Shown: positions 7,279 to 16,031 of the stretch, piece after piece | Numbering within the stretch: the first letter of the stretch is position 1 | Layout of the letters: the number at the start of each line of letters is the position of its first letter | DNA from: CAYYFX01 sp964571855 | Lineage (GTDB): Bacteria; ARS69 | Assembly: GCA_964571855.1 (NCBI GenBank) | Contig: CAZNDO010000019.1 | Coordinates: 5,101 to 69,100 of the forward strand | DNA: 64,000 nt | Reading direction: 5' to 3' | The notes under the pieces: model-generated | Databases searched by the model: none | What the model was told of the DNA's origin: nothing | What the model saw: the letters and a program-made list of their open reading frames with translations, nothing else | Translations under genes and position numbers: made by a program

Positions 7279-9054
7279 TCAGTGCAGGATGACGATCCGT
7301 CCCGACGGGCCCTCGCGTCCGGCCGGCTTCGCGAAGTAGACGCCCGCGCCGACCGGACGGCCCGCGGCGTCGCGCCCGTCCCACGCCGCGTGCAGCGCGT
7401 CGTCCGCGGCGGACGACCCCGCCACCCGGCGCACGAGCCGCCCCGCCGCGTCCACGATGTCCACGCTTCCCGCCGCGCCGGCGCCCGCGAGGTCGAGCGC
7501 CACGCCCGCCCGCGACGGGTTCGGGACCACGCGCCACTCCGCCGACGGCGGCGCCGCCATGCCCGTCGTGACGGGAGTGGCGGTGGTCCCTTCGTGCACG
7601 GTGTACCGGCCGGGAACGGGGATGCCGGGGAGATCCTGCGTCACGTGGCTGCCCGCCGAGCCCGGCCACACGATGCGCACGTCCACGGCCGTGCGGCCGG
7701 GGACGCCGAAGTGCGCCTCGATCTGGTTCTGCGAGCTGAAGCCGCCGTGCGCGCAGATCTCGCGGACGCCGAGCAGGTGCGCGGGATCACCGAGGAACCC
7801 GGCCTCGTACGCGTACACCTTCGCCCCGATCGCGTCGCGGTTCGAGTAGCCGGCCCCGAGGTCGAACGAGTGGCCGACCGGGCGCAGGTACAGCCAGTCC
7901 GCGTCGTTCTCCAGGTTCTCGTACAGGTAGTTGAGGTCCGGCGAGTGCTCGTTCCCGGCGGCGAGATCGAGGTCCCCGTCCCCGTCCACGTCGGCCCAGG
8001 CCACGCCGTCCGTGCTCCCCAGCCCGAACTGCGCGCTGGCCGTGAACACGCCGGCGCCTGTGTTCACCCACAGCGTGTTCGGGGCGGCCGAGCCGAAGTC
8101 CCCGTTCCCCTGCGCGAGGTCGAGGTCGCCGTCGTTGTCGAAGTCCCCCCACGCGACCGTGTTCGGATCGCCGTTCCCGAACTCGTCCACGCCGGTGAAG
8201 TTGCCGGCGCCGTCGTTGAAGTACAGCCGGCTCTGCCCGGCGCCCCAGTTGCCCACGGCGAGATCGAGGTCCCCGTCGTTGTCGGCGTCTCCGAACGCGA
8301 GCGACACGGAGTTGCCGAGACCGAACTCGGCACGCTCCGTGAAGGTGCCGTCCCCGTTGTTCACGTACAGGTAGTTCTGCTCCTCCGTGCTGAACCCGCC
8401 GTTGCCGGCCGCGAGATCCGGGTCCCCGTCGCCGTCCACGTCGCCCCACACCAGGGTGCACGTCTGGCCGACGCCGAACTGCGCGGACTCGGTCCACGTG
8501 CCGTCGCCCTCGTTCCGGTACAGGGTGTTCTGTTCCGCGGTGCCGAGGATCCCGTGCCCCACCGCGATGTCGAGGTCGCCGTCGAGGTCGTAGTCCGCCC
8601 AGGCCAGCGCCATCGACAGGCCGGTGCCGAACTGGTTCTGCCCCATGAACGAGTTGCCGCCTTGGTTGAGGATGAGGCGGTTGTTGTGCAGGCGGTTGGC
8701 CACCGCCATGTCGCGGTCCCCGTCGTTGTCCGCATCCGCCCAGGCCAGGGCGAACGTGTGCCGGGTCCCGAACGCGGCCTGCTCCGTGAACGAGAGGCCG
8801 CCGTCGTTGATGTAGAGGAAGTTCTGCTGGTTGTTCACGTTCCCGACGGCAAGATCCTGGTCGCCGTCCCCGTCCGAGTCGGCGAAGGCCACGCAGATGG
8901 TGGCGCTGGCGCCGAAGCGGAGGTGTTCGGTGAACGCGGGCGGGCCGCCGGCCGTGGCCGGCGAGGCGGACACCGCCAGCGCGGCCAGGATCCACGGGAG
9001 TGCGACGGCGGCGGTGTCCGGTCGCCGCGACCGGGCCGATGAGCAACGCGACAT
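7279..9054 (-). CDS. Secreted FG-GAP/VCBS beta-propeller protein with UnbV domain and FlgD-like tail
   Basis: A 591-residue exported protein. A Sec signal ends about residue 36 (ASPATAGG). Seven FG-GAP-type repeats follow, each with a Ca-binding D-x-D-x-D-G-D loop (SDGDGDQDL, ADNDGDRDM, YDLDGDLDI, VDGDGDPDL, ADNDGDLDL, FDNDGDLDL, VDGDGDLDL), predicting a seven-bladed propeller. An ASPIC/UnbV-like domain comes next (GAKVYAYEAG, QIEAHFGVPG, VDVRIVWPGS), then the FlgD-like sorting module (VPNPSRAG, DAAGRLVRR, WDGRDAAGR, GVYF). Such proteins are thought to be surface-exposed and adhesive. ATG at 9054 starts the signal peptide. No operon partner. Confidence 0.88.
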   Translation of the reverse strand: MSRCSSARSRRPDTAAVALPWILAALAVSASPATAGGPPAFTEHLRFGASATICVAFADSDGDGDQDLAVGNVNNQQNFLYINDGGLSFTEQAAFGTRHTFALAWADADNDGDRDMAVANRLHNNRLILNQGGNSFMGQNQFGTGLSMALAWADYDLDGDLDIAVGHGILGTAEQNTLYRNEGDGTWTESAQFGVGQTCTLVWGDVDGDGDPDLAAGNGGFSTEEQNYLYVNNGDGTFTERAEFGLGNSVSLAFGDADNDGDLDLAVGNWGAGQSRLYFNDGAGNFTGVDEFGNGDPNTVAWGDFDNDGDLDLAQGNGDFGSAAPNTLWVNTGAGVFTASAQFGLGSTDGVAWADVDGDGDLDLAAGNEHSPDLNYLYENLENDADWLYLRPVGHSFDLGAGYSNRDAIGAKVYAYEAGFLGDPAHLLGVREICAHGGFSSQNQIEAHFGVPGRTAVDVRIVWPGSAGSHVTQDLPGIPVPGRYTVHEGTTATPVTTGMAAPPSAEWRVVPNPSRAGVALDLAGAGAAGSVDIVDAAGRLVRRVAGSSAADDALHAAWDGRDAAGRPVGAGVYFAKPAGREGPSGRIVILH

Positions 9055-9286
9055 GATGCCCTCTCGATCGCTCCGAAGCGGGTCGGCGCCGCCCGGGACC
9101 TCCGGTGCGGGACACGACCACATTCATTGCGGACAACAGTATCGCCCGAACCGCGCCGGCCGGCACGGAGGTGACTGCCGGTTTTACAGCCATTTACGTG
9201 GATTCCGTCACTCCCGTTCATGACGTTTCCGCAACTCGAACACCCATCGGACCGGCGCACCCCATCGAGGGCGGCGCCCGCGGCAA

Positions 9287-9327
9287 TTGACGTCCCCCCG
9301 CCAGCGAGGCTAACGTTGTCGGCAACG
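9287..9327 (+). promoter_or_regulatory. Weak promoter candidate with inverted repeat, in the 9055-9355 gap
   Basis: The 301-base gap between the divergent 7279-9054 and 9356-10888 genes holds TTGACG (9287-9292), 18 bases, then TAACGT (9311-9316), pointing at the plus-strand regulator gene. The -10 matches the sigma70 consensus at only three positions. An inverted repeat CGTTG-TCGG-CAACG (9314-9327) overlaps it and could be an operator for self-regulation. CGGAGG at 9341 is the ribosome site. I see nothing else convincing in this gap. Confidence 0.3.
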
Positions 9328-9355
9328 ACACTCCGACCAACGGAGGATCCGATCC

Positions 9356-10888
9356 GTGCCTCGTCGGCCCCGCGTCCCCACCGCGCCCCCGCCCGCCCTG
9401 CCGGCGGGGATGACCGGGATCTGGCTCGCCCTGCGCGCCGAGGCCGCCCGGACCGGGCGCGGCGCCCTGGCCCGGCGCCTCGGGGTCTCCACCCACACGC
9501 TGCAGCGCATCCTCGTGGACGGCGCCGTGCCGCGCTTCGAGTCCGCGTCCGTTCGCCAGGTGCGGTCGTGGACCCGCACGCTCGCGCGGCTCGCGCGGCA
9601 GCTCGGCCATGACCCGCGCGCATGGGTGGAGGCCGCGGGCATCCGCTGGGATCCCGACGCGGTGCCCGGCCCGGAGCACGCCGCGCCGGTTCGCCGCGCC
9701 GGCCGGCCGGCCCGCACGCACCCCGCGACCCTCATCGCCATCGCCCCGCCCCGCCTCGGCACGCCGGCCGATCCGGCCATCCTCGTGCCGCTGGCCCGGC
9801 AGCTCGTGCGCGCGGTGCATCCGGAGGCCGAGCCGGAGACCCGCGTCCTGCCCCTGCCGCGCGCGCTCGCCGCGCTCGACGCGACGGCCCCCGTTGCGAT
9901 CCCCCTGGCGGTGGGCGTCCTGGACTGCGCCGCGCTGCGCGCGCGCGGATGCACGGTGCTCGAGCTGCCGGGCTTCCGCGTGGGCGTTCGCGCGCTGCAC
10001 GTCACGCCGGACGACATCATGCCGGCGCCCTGGGCACGGGTGCCGCGCCGCGGCGCGGCGTTCGTCGTCGCCGCGGGGGACGCGGCGGAGACCTGGCTGC
10101 GGGCGCACCGCGGCGCCGCGGACGCCGACGTGCACCCGCTGCCCGAGGATGCGGCATCGATCGAGGACACGCTCGCCGCAGTGCGCGAGGGGAGCGCGAC
10201 GCGGCGCGACGGCGCCGCCTACCTCGTCGCGGACGAGACGACCTGCCGCGCGATGTTGCGAGCCCCGCTTCCGCCGGACGACGATGCTCCCGCGTTCCCG
10301 CTCGCGTTCGCGACGCCGGCCGCGCACCCCGCGGCGCCCCGCCTCGCCGCCGCCTGGCCGGCGGAGATCCTCGGCTCCGCCCGCGCGGCCACGGCGTCCG
10401 CCTACGCCGCGATCCTGCGCGCGGCGCGCCATCGCCTGGCGGACTTCCCCGCCGCGGACGACGTGTTCCGCCGCGTGCTCGCGCGCGATCTGCTCCACGC
10501 CTTCCTGCGCGACGCCGGCCTCTCCCCGCACGACCCGCCGCCCACCGCCGACGCCTGGGACGGGCCGGTCGCCCGCGCCGGCGCCCTGCTGCCCGGCGCG
10601 TGGTCGGCAACGCTGGAGTCCCTCGCGGCCGCCGCGGGAGCCCCCCGGCCGCCGGCTCCGCACCGCCACTGCCTGTCCTGTGCCACGTCGCTCCGGGAGC
10701 ACGCCGGCCCGAACCCGCGGTACTGCCGCTACTGCTCCGACGAGTCCGGCCGCCTCCGCCCGCGGGAGGAGGTGCACGAGATCCTGGCAACGTGGATGCT
10801 GGGCTGGCAGGACGGACTGACTCCCGAGGCCGCCCGCGACCGCGCCGCCCGCTTCATGACCACGATGCCCGCCTGGTCCGCCAGCTGA
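9356..10888 (+). CDS. HTH and zinc-ribbon protein, putative regulator of a new architecture
   Basis: A 510-residue protein with three parts. Residues about 18-60 form a helix-turn-helix (ARRLGVSTHTLQRILVDG), followed by basic helices. Residues about 100-420 are an Ala-rich alpha/beta region that includes a stretch like a periplasmic-binding-protein ligand domain (AFPLAFATPAAHPAAP); its function is unknown. Residues 439-460 are a zinc ribbon C439-x2-C442-x14-C457-x2-C460, and the following REEVHEILATWMLGWQDG helices resemble the putative zinc-ribbon family Pfam PF12674. There is no signal peptide, so it is cytoplasmic. It starts at GTG 9356 behind CGGAGG and is convergent with the metal-efflux operon 36 bases downstream. 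Metal-responsive regulation is plausible but unproven. Confidence 0.6.
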   Translation: MPRRPRVPTAPPPALPAGMTGIWLALRAEAARTGRGALARRLGVSTHTLQRILVDGAVPRFESASVRQVRSWTRTLARLARQLGHDPRAWVEAAGIRWDPDAVPGPEHAAPVRRAGRPARTHPATLIAIAPPRLGTPADPAILVPLARQLVRAVHPEAEPETRVLPLPRALAALDATAPVAIPLAVGVLDCAALRARGCTVLELPGFRVGVRALHVTPDDIMPAPWARVPRRGAAFVVAAGDAAETWLRAHRGAADADVHPLPEDAASIEDTLAAVREGSATRRDGAAYLVADETTCRAMLRAPLPPDDDAPAFPLAFATPAAHPAAPRLAAAWPAEILGSARAATASAYAAILRAARHRLADFPAADDVFRRVLARDLLHAFLRDAGLSPHDPPPTADAWDGPVARAGALLPGAWSATLESLAAAAGAPRPPAPHRHCLSCATSLREHAGPNPRYCRYCSDESGRLRPREEVHEILATWMLGWQDGLTPEAARDRAARFMTTMPAWSAS

Positions 10889-10924
10889 CGCGCGGTGGGG
10901 CGGGGCGCAGGACCGGGCCGCGGC

Positions 10925-11353
10925 TCAGGCGCCGACCTCCAGCGTCCCCCGCAGCATGTCCATCCCGCAGGTGAACGCGAACGTTCCCGCCTCCGCCGGG
11001 GAGAACTCCACGACCGTCTCCTTCCCGGGGGGCAGGTCCGTCGCGGGAACGCCCATCGCCGGGATCATGATCTGCGCGGCGCAGTGCGACGTGGACTCCT
11101 GCACGAAGACCATCTTCACGGGAACGCCCGCCTGCAGCCGGATCCGGTCCGGCGTGTACCCCGTGTCGCGCACGACGACGCGCACCACCTGGTACCCCTC
11201 CACCTTCATCGGCACGGCCGCCGGCGCGCCGCCCGCGGCCGCGCCGACCTCGCCGCCGGGGGAGGCCGGGGGCGGCGGGCTCTTCTCCGGGGCGCCGCAG
11301 CCGGCGCCGGCGAGCACCACCCACATCGCGAACGGGATCAGGATGCGCTTCAT
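10925..11353 (-). CDS. Cupredoxin-like lipoprotein of the metal-efflux operon
   Basis: A 142-residue exported protein. The N-terminus ends in LAGAGC, a somewhat atypical lipobox, followed by a Pro/Ala linker to about residue 48. The rest is a cupredoxin-like beta-sandwich with RDTGYTPDRIRLQAGVPV, a ligand region QESTSHCAAQIMIP, and the C-terminal FTCGMDMLRGTLEV that in cupredoxin relatives supplies Cys and Met ligands. It probably binds copper in the periplasm and hands it to the efflux pump. It is the last gene of the operon, 50 bases after the CusA-like gene, with ATG at 11353. Confidence 0.75.
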   Translation of the reverse strand: MKRILIPFAMWVVLAGAGCGAPEKSPPPPASPGGEVGAAAGGAPAAVPMKVEGYQVVRVVVRDTGYTPDRIRLQAGVPVKMVFVQESTSHCAAQIMIPAMGVPATDLPPGKETVVEFSPAEAGTFAFTCGMDMLRGTLEVGA

Positions 11354-11403
11354 GTCACTCCTCCTCGGTTTCGGACCTCCGGACGACTCCGGCGCCCGGG
11401 GCC

Positions 11404-14400
11404 TCAGGACGGGATCCCCTTCAGCTCCGTGCGCCGCTTCCACACCTTGTAGATCGCGGGGTACACCAGCAGCTCCAGCAGGAACGATGTCATCAGGCCG
11501 CCGATCATCGGCGCGGCGATGCGCTTCATCACGTCCGCGCCCGCGGACGTGGCCCACAGGATCGGGAGCAGGCCCATGAACGCGGTGGCCACCGTCATCA
11601 GCTTGGGGCGGACGCGCTTCACCGCGCCGTGCACGATGGCCTCGTCCAGCTCCGCCACGGACCGCAGGCGCCCGTCGCGGCGCGCCCGGTCGTAGGACAG
11701 ATCCAGGAACAGCAGCATGAACACGCCGGTCTCGGCGTCCAGGCCGAGCAGCGCGATCATGCCCACCCACGCGGCGATCGACACGTTGTAGTCCAGCAGG
11801 TGGAACAGCCAGATCGCGCCGATCGCGGAGAACGGCACGGCCAGCAGCACGACCGACGTCTTGAACACGGAGCGCGTGTTCGCGTACAGCAGCAGGAAGA
11901 TCAGGAGCAGCGTGATCGGCACCACGAGCTTCAGGCGCTCGTTCACGCGCATCATGTTCTCGTACTGGCCGCTCCACTGCAGGACGACGCCCGGCGGCAC
12001 CTCCAGGCCCTCGCGGACCAGTCCCTTCGCCTCCTCCACCCAGCCGCCCACGTCGCGCCCGGTGATGTCCACGTACACGTACCCGGCCAGGAAGCCGTCC
12101 TCGTCCCGGATCATCGCGGGGCCGCTCACGACGTCCAGCGCCGCGAGCTGGGCCAGCGGCACCTGCGCGCCCGACGGCGTGGCGACGAGCACGCGCCCCA
12201 GCCGCTCCGGGTCGTCCCGCAGCTCGCGCGGGTAGCGCACGTTGATCGGGTAGCGGGCGCGGCCCTCCAGCACCGTGCCCACGTTCTCCCCGCCGATCGC
12301 CGCGAGGATCACCTCGTGCAGGTCGTCCACGCTCAGGCCGTGCCGCGCCAGGCGCTCGCGATCGGGAACGATGTCCAGGAAGTACCCGCCGGTCACGCGC
12401 TCCGCGAACACGCTGCGCGTCCCCGGGACGTCCGCCAGCATCGCCTCCAGCCGGGCGCCGATGCGCTCGATCTCCGCGAGGTCGTCGCCCAGGACCTTGA
12501 TCCCCACCGGCGTGCGCACGCCGGTCGTGAGCATGTCGATGCGCGCCTTGATGGGCATGGTCCAGGCGTTCGTGACACCCGGGATGCGCAGGGCCCGGTC
12601 CATCTCGTTCACCAGCTCCTCCCACGAGATCCGGTCGGGCCAGATCGGGCGGAGCAGATCCCGCAGCCACCCGGGCGCCCACCCGGAGTACCACCGCTCC
12701 TTGCCGCGCCACTCGGACGGCGGGCGCAGCACCACCGTCGTCTCCATCATCGAGAGCGGCGCGGGATCCGTGGACGTGTCGGCGCGGCCGGCCTTGCCGA
12801 AGACGCGCTCCACCTCCGGGAAGGACTTGAGCACCCGGTCCTGCGTCTCCATCAGCTCCTGCGCCTGCGCCACCGAGATGCCGGGCAGCGTGGTGGGCAT
12901 GTACAGGATCGTCCCCTCGTTCAACGGCGGCATGAACTCCGTGCCGAGCCGGAAGTACGCGGGCACGCTCACCGCGACGAGCGCGGCCGCCACCGCGATC
13001 ACCGTCTTCGGCCGCCGCAGCACGAATCGGCACGCCGGCTCGTACACGCGGAAGAGCGTCCGGCTGACCGGGTGCTTCTCCTCGGCGTGGTACGTGCCCA
13101 CGAGGAGCGCGCTCGCGGCCTTCGCCAGGAACCGGGGGCGGAACCGGAACGGATCCATCCGCGTGAACATCATCCGGAGCGCGGGATCCAGCGTGGCCGC
13201 GAGGACGGCCGCCAGCGCCATGGTCAGCGTCTTGGACCAGGCCAGCGGCTTGAACAGCCGTCCCTCCTGGTCCACGAGCACGAACACGGGGAGGAACGAC
13301 ACCGCCACGACGAGCAGCGAGAAGAAGACGGCCGGGCCCACCTCCTTCATGGCCTCCAGCCGGACGGCGTGGTAGTCCCCCTTGCGCCCGCCGGCCTCCC
13401 ACTCGTGCAGCTTGTTGTACGCGTTCTCCACCTCCACGATGGCCCCGTCCACGAGCACGCCGATGGAGATGGCGATGCCCGCGAGCGACATGATGTTCAC
13501 GGTCACGCCGAAGTGGTGCAGCGGGATGAACGCCAGGAGTACGGACACCGGGATCGTCAGGATGGGCACGATGGCCGACGGCACGTGCCACAGGAACACG
13601 AGGATCACGAGCGACACGATGATCATCTCGATCTTCAGCTCGTGCGTGAGCGTGTGGATGGCGCGCTCGATCAGGTCCGCCCGGTCGTACGTGGTCACGA
13701 TGCGGACGCCCGCGGGCAGGGACGGCTCGATCTCGTGCAGCTTCTCCTTCACGCGCTCGATCACGTTCAGCGCGTTCTCGCCGTGCCGCATGACGACGAT
13801 GCCGCCCACGTGGTCGCCTTCGCCGTCGAGGTCCGCGATGCCGCGCCGGATCTCCGGCCCGATCTCCACGCGCGCCACGTCCCGCAGCAGGACGGGCACC
13901 CCTCCGGCGCCGGTGCTGAGCACCGCGGCCTCCAGGTCCGCCGTGGAACGGACGTAGCCGCGGCCGCGCACCATGTACTCCGTGCCGCCCCACTCGAGCA
14001 GGCGTCCACCCACCTCGTCGTTCGCGGCGCGGACCGCCTCCACCACGCGGGCGAGGGGAATGCCGTACGCGGCCAGGCGGTTCGGGTCCACGGTGACCTG
14101 GTACTGCCGGACGAACCCGCCGACCGACGCCACCTCGGCCACGCCGGGCACGGACTGGACGGCGTAGCGCAGCGTCCAGTCCTGGTACGAGCGGAGCTCC
14201 TCGAGCGAGTGCGTCCCGGAGTCGTCCACCAGCGCGTACTGGAAGACCCAGCCCACGCCCGTGGCGTCCGGTCCGAGCTCCGTGCGCACGCCGGCGGGCA
14301 GGCGCGGCTGGATCTTCGAGAGGTACTCCAGCACGCGCGAACGCGCCCAGTACGGGTCCGTGCCGTCCTCGAAGATCACGTAAACGTACGAGAACCCGAA

Positions 14401-14658
14401 GTCCGACAGGCCGCGGATGGCCTTCACGCCGGGAGCCCCGAGCAGCGCGGTGACGATGGGGTACGTCACCTGGTCCTCGAGGATGTCCGGGGAACGGTCC
14501 CACCGCGAGTAGATGATCACCTGCGTGTCGGAGAGGTCCGGCAGCGCGTCCAGGCGGATGGTCTCGAGCGTGTGCACGGCGTACGCGCACGCCACCGCGG
14601 TCAGCGCGAGGACGAGGAACCGGTTCTTCGCCGACAGCTCGATGACGCGGCGGATCAC
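11404..14658 (-). CDS. cusA: CusA-type heavy-metal RND efflux pump
   Basis: A 1084-residue RND transporter of the heavy-metal (HME) class that uses proton motive force to expel Cu(I)/Ag(I) or divalent cations through CusB and CusC. It shows the RND topology: a first helix (NRFLVLALTAVACAYAV), large periplasmic loops, and helix clusters around LKIEMIIVSLVILVFLWHVP and LVPITLLLIFLLLYANTRSV. HME marks include GVLVDGAIVEVENAYNKLHE, EFMPPLNEGTILYMPTT and YNVSIAAWVGMIALLGLDAE. It starts at GTG 14658 overlapping the CusB stop (GTGA), which implies translational coupling. Copper versus cobalt/zinc/cadmium cannot be settled; the Met-rich partner domains favour copper or silver. Confidence 0.93.
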   Translation of the reverse strand: MIRRVIELSAKNRFLVLALTAVACAYAVHTLETIRLDALPDLSDTQVIIYSRWDRSPDILEDQVTYPIVTALLGAPGVKAIRGLSDFGFSYVYVIFEDGTDPYWARSRVLEYLSKIQPRLPAGVRTELGPDATGVGWVFQYALVDDSGTHSLEELRSYQDWTLRYAVQSVPGVAEVASVGGFVRQYQVTVDPNRLAAYGIPLARVVEAVRAANDEVGGRLLEWGGTEYMVRGRGYVRSTADLEAAVLSTGAGGVPVLLRDVARVEIGPEIRRGIADLDGEGDHVGGIVVMRHGENALNVIERVKEKLHEIEPSLPAGVRIVTTYDRADLIERAIHTLTHELKIEMIIVSLVILVFLWHVPSAIVPILTIPVSVLLAFIPLHHFGVTVNIMSLAGIAISIGVLVDGAIVEVENAYNKLHEWEAGGRKGDYHAVRLEAMKEVGPAVFFSLLVVAVSFLPVFVLVDQEGRLFKPLAWSKTLTMALAAVLAATLDPALRMMFTRMDPFRFRPRFLAKAASALLVGTYHAEEKHPVSRTLFRVYEPACRFVLRRPKTVIAVAAALVAVSVPAYFRLGTEFMPPLNEGTILYMPTTLPGISVAQAQELMETQDRVLKSFPEVERVFGKAGRADTSTDPAPLSMMETTVVLRPPSEWRGKERWYSGWAPGWLRDLLRPIWPDRISWEELVNEMDRALRIPGVTNAWTMPIKARIDMLTTGVRTPVGIKVLGDDLAEIERIGARLEAMLADVPGTRSVFAERVTGGYFLDIVPDRERLARHGLSVDDLHEVILAAIGGENVGTVLEGRARYPINVRYPRELRDDPERLGRVLVATPSGAQVPLAQLAALDVVSGPAMIRDEDGFLAGYVYVDITGRDVGGWVEEAKGLVREGLEVPPGVVLQWSGQYENMMRVNERLKLVVPITLLLIFLLLYANTRSVFKTSVVLLAVPFSAIGAIWLFHLLDYNVSIAAWVGMIALLGLDAETGVFMLLFLDLSYDRARRDGRLRSVAELDEAIVHGAVKRVRPKLMTVATAFMGLLPILWATSAGADVMKRIAAPMIGGLMTSFLLELLVYPAIYKVWKRRTELKGIPS

Positions 14659-16031
14659 GGGTGGCCCCCGTGGGCGTTGCCCGCGCCGTCGGCACCCGCG
14701 AGCACCGCGCGGATGCGCGACTCGGAGTCCAGCAGGAAGTTCGCCCGGACCACCACCGCCTCGCCCTCGGCCACGCCGGACAGGACCTGCGCGCGGCCGT
14801 CCCCGCGGATCCCCACCGCCACCTCGCGCGGCGTGAACGTGCCGGGCTCGGTCTCCACGAAGACGATGCGGCGCGTGCCCGTGTCCAGGATCGCGTCGTC
14901 GGGGATCACCACGCCGGTCGCGGCCTGCGCGCGGATCTCCACGTCCGCGAACATGTCGGGGCGCAGCGCGAGATCCGGGTTCGGGAGCTCCACGCGCACG
15001 CGCAGCGTGCGCGTGGCGGGGTCCAGCGTGGGATAGACGTAGGAGACACGCGTCTCGCGGCGGAACGCCGGGTCGTACGGCAGCGTCACGACGGCCGCCG
15101 CGCCGTGCGCGACCAGCGGCGCCTCGTACTCGTACACGTCCGCCTCCACCCACACGCGCGAGAGGTCCGCGATGACGAACAGCGTGGTGCCCGGCTCGAC
15201 GCGCGCGCCGGCGGCGATCCCCTTGCCCGTGACGTAGCCGGACGCCTTCGCCTCCAGCGTCACGGAGTGCTGCGGGACGCCGGAACGCTCGATGGCCTCG
15301 AGCAGCGACTCCGGGACGTCGTACAGCAGGAGACGCGCCCGGGCGGCGTCCACGAGCTCGCGCGCCCCGCGCCGGGCCTCCTCCAGCGGGGAGTCCTCCA
15401 GGCGCCGCGCGGCGTCGCGCGCGCGCAGGTACTCCTCCTGGCTCGCGAGCAGCTCCGGGGAGTACAACCGGAGCAGCGGGTCGCCCGCGCGCACGGACTG
15501 GCCGGTGAAGGAGACGTACAGCTCCTCCACCCAGCCGGACACGCGCGTGTTCACCTGGTGGAGCCGCGTCTCGTCGGCGCGCACGACGCCCACGGCCCGC
15601 ACGTCCCGGACGACCGTGTCGCGCACGGCGATGGAGGTGCGCACGCCCGCCAGGCGCAGCGCCTCCTCCGAGGCGCGGACCACGCTGTACCCCGCGGGAG
15701 CGGCCCCCGTGCCTCCCTCCTCCCGGACCTTCACCAGGTCCATGTGGCAGATCGGGCACTGGCCCGGGCGGTCGGACACGTAGGACGGGTGCATCGGGCA
15801 CTGCCAGCGCTCCGCCGCGGCCGGCTCGGCCGCCGCCGCGGGGGCCTCCTCCGGCACGGGCACGAGGCTCATGTTGCAGATGGGGCAGTCGCCCGGGTGG
15901 TCCGAGACGTAGGTGGGGTGCATGGGGCAGTGGTACATCGCGCCCCCGGCATCGCCGCCGCCGCAGCCCGCGAGTCCCGCGATCGCGACGAGGACCAGAC
16001 CGAGGATCAGGAACCGCAGCCGGCCGTTCAT
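14655..16031 (-). CDS. cusB: CusB-type periplasmic adaptor lipoprotein with two heavy-metal-binding domains
   Basis: A 458-residue membrane-fusion protein that links the RND pump to the outer-membrane channel. A lipobox ends at C23. Two tandem heavy-metal-binding domains follow: YHCPMHP (33-39) with CPICNM (49-54), and QCPMHP (77-82) with CPICHM (92-97). The rest is the adaptor body: barrel-sandwich strands (NTRVSGWVEELYVSFTGQSV), a helical hairpin (about 180-250), a beta-barrel and a membrane-proximal end (VLSGVAEGEAVVVRANFLLD). One such metal domain is common in CusB relatives; two are less usual. ATG at 16031 overlaps the stop of the TolC-like gene (ATGA). Confidence 0.93.
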   Translation of the reverse strand: MNGRLRFLILGLVLVAIAGLAGCGGGDAGGAMYHCPMHPTYVSDHPGDCPICNMSLVPVPEEAPAAAAEPAAAERWQCPMHPSYVSDRPGQCPICHMDLVKVREEGGTGAAPAGYSVVRASEEALRLAGVRTSIAVRDTVVRDVRAVGVVRADETRLHQVNTRVSGWVEELYVSFTGQSVRAGDPLLRLYSPELLASQEEYLRARDAARRLEDSPLEEARRGARELVDAARARLLLYDVPESLLEAIERSGVPQHSVTLEAKASGYVTGKGIAAGARVEPGTTLFVIADLSRVWVEADVYEYEAPLVAHGAAAVVTLPYDPAFRRETRVSYVYPTLDPATRTLRVRVELPNPDLALRPDMFADVEIRAQAATGVVIPDDAILDTGTRRIVFVETEPGTFTPREVAVGIRGDGRAQVLSGVAEGEAVVVRANFLLDSESRIRAVLAGADGAGNAHGGHP

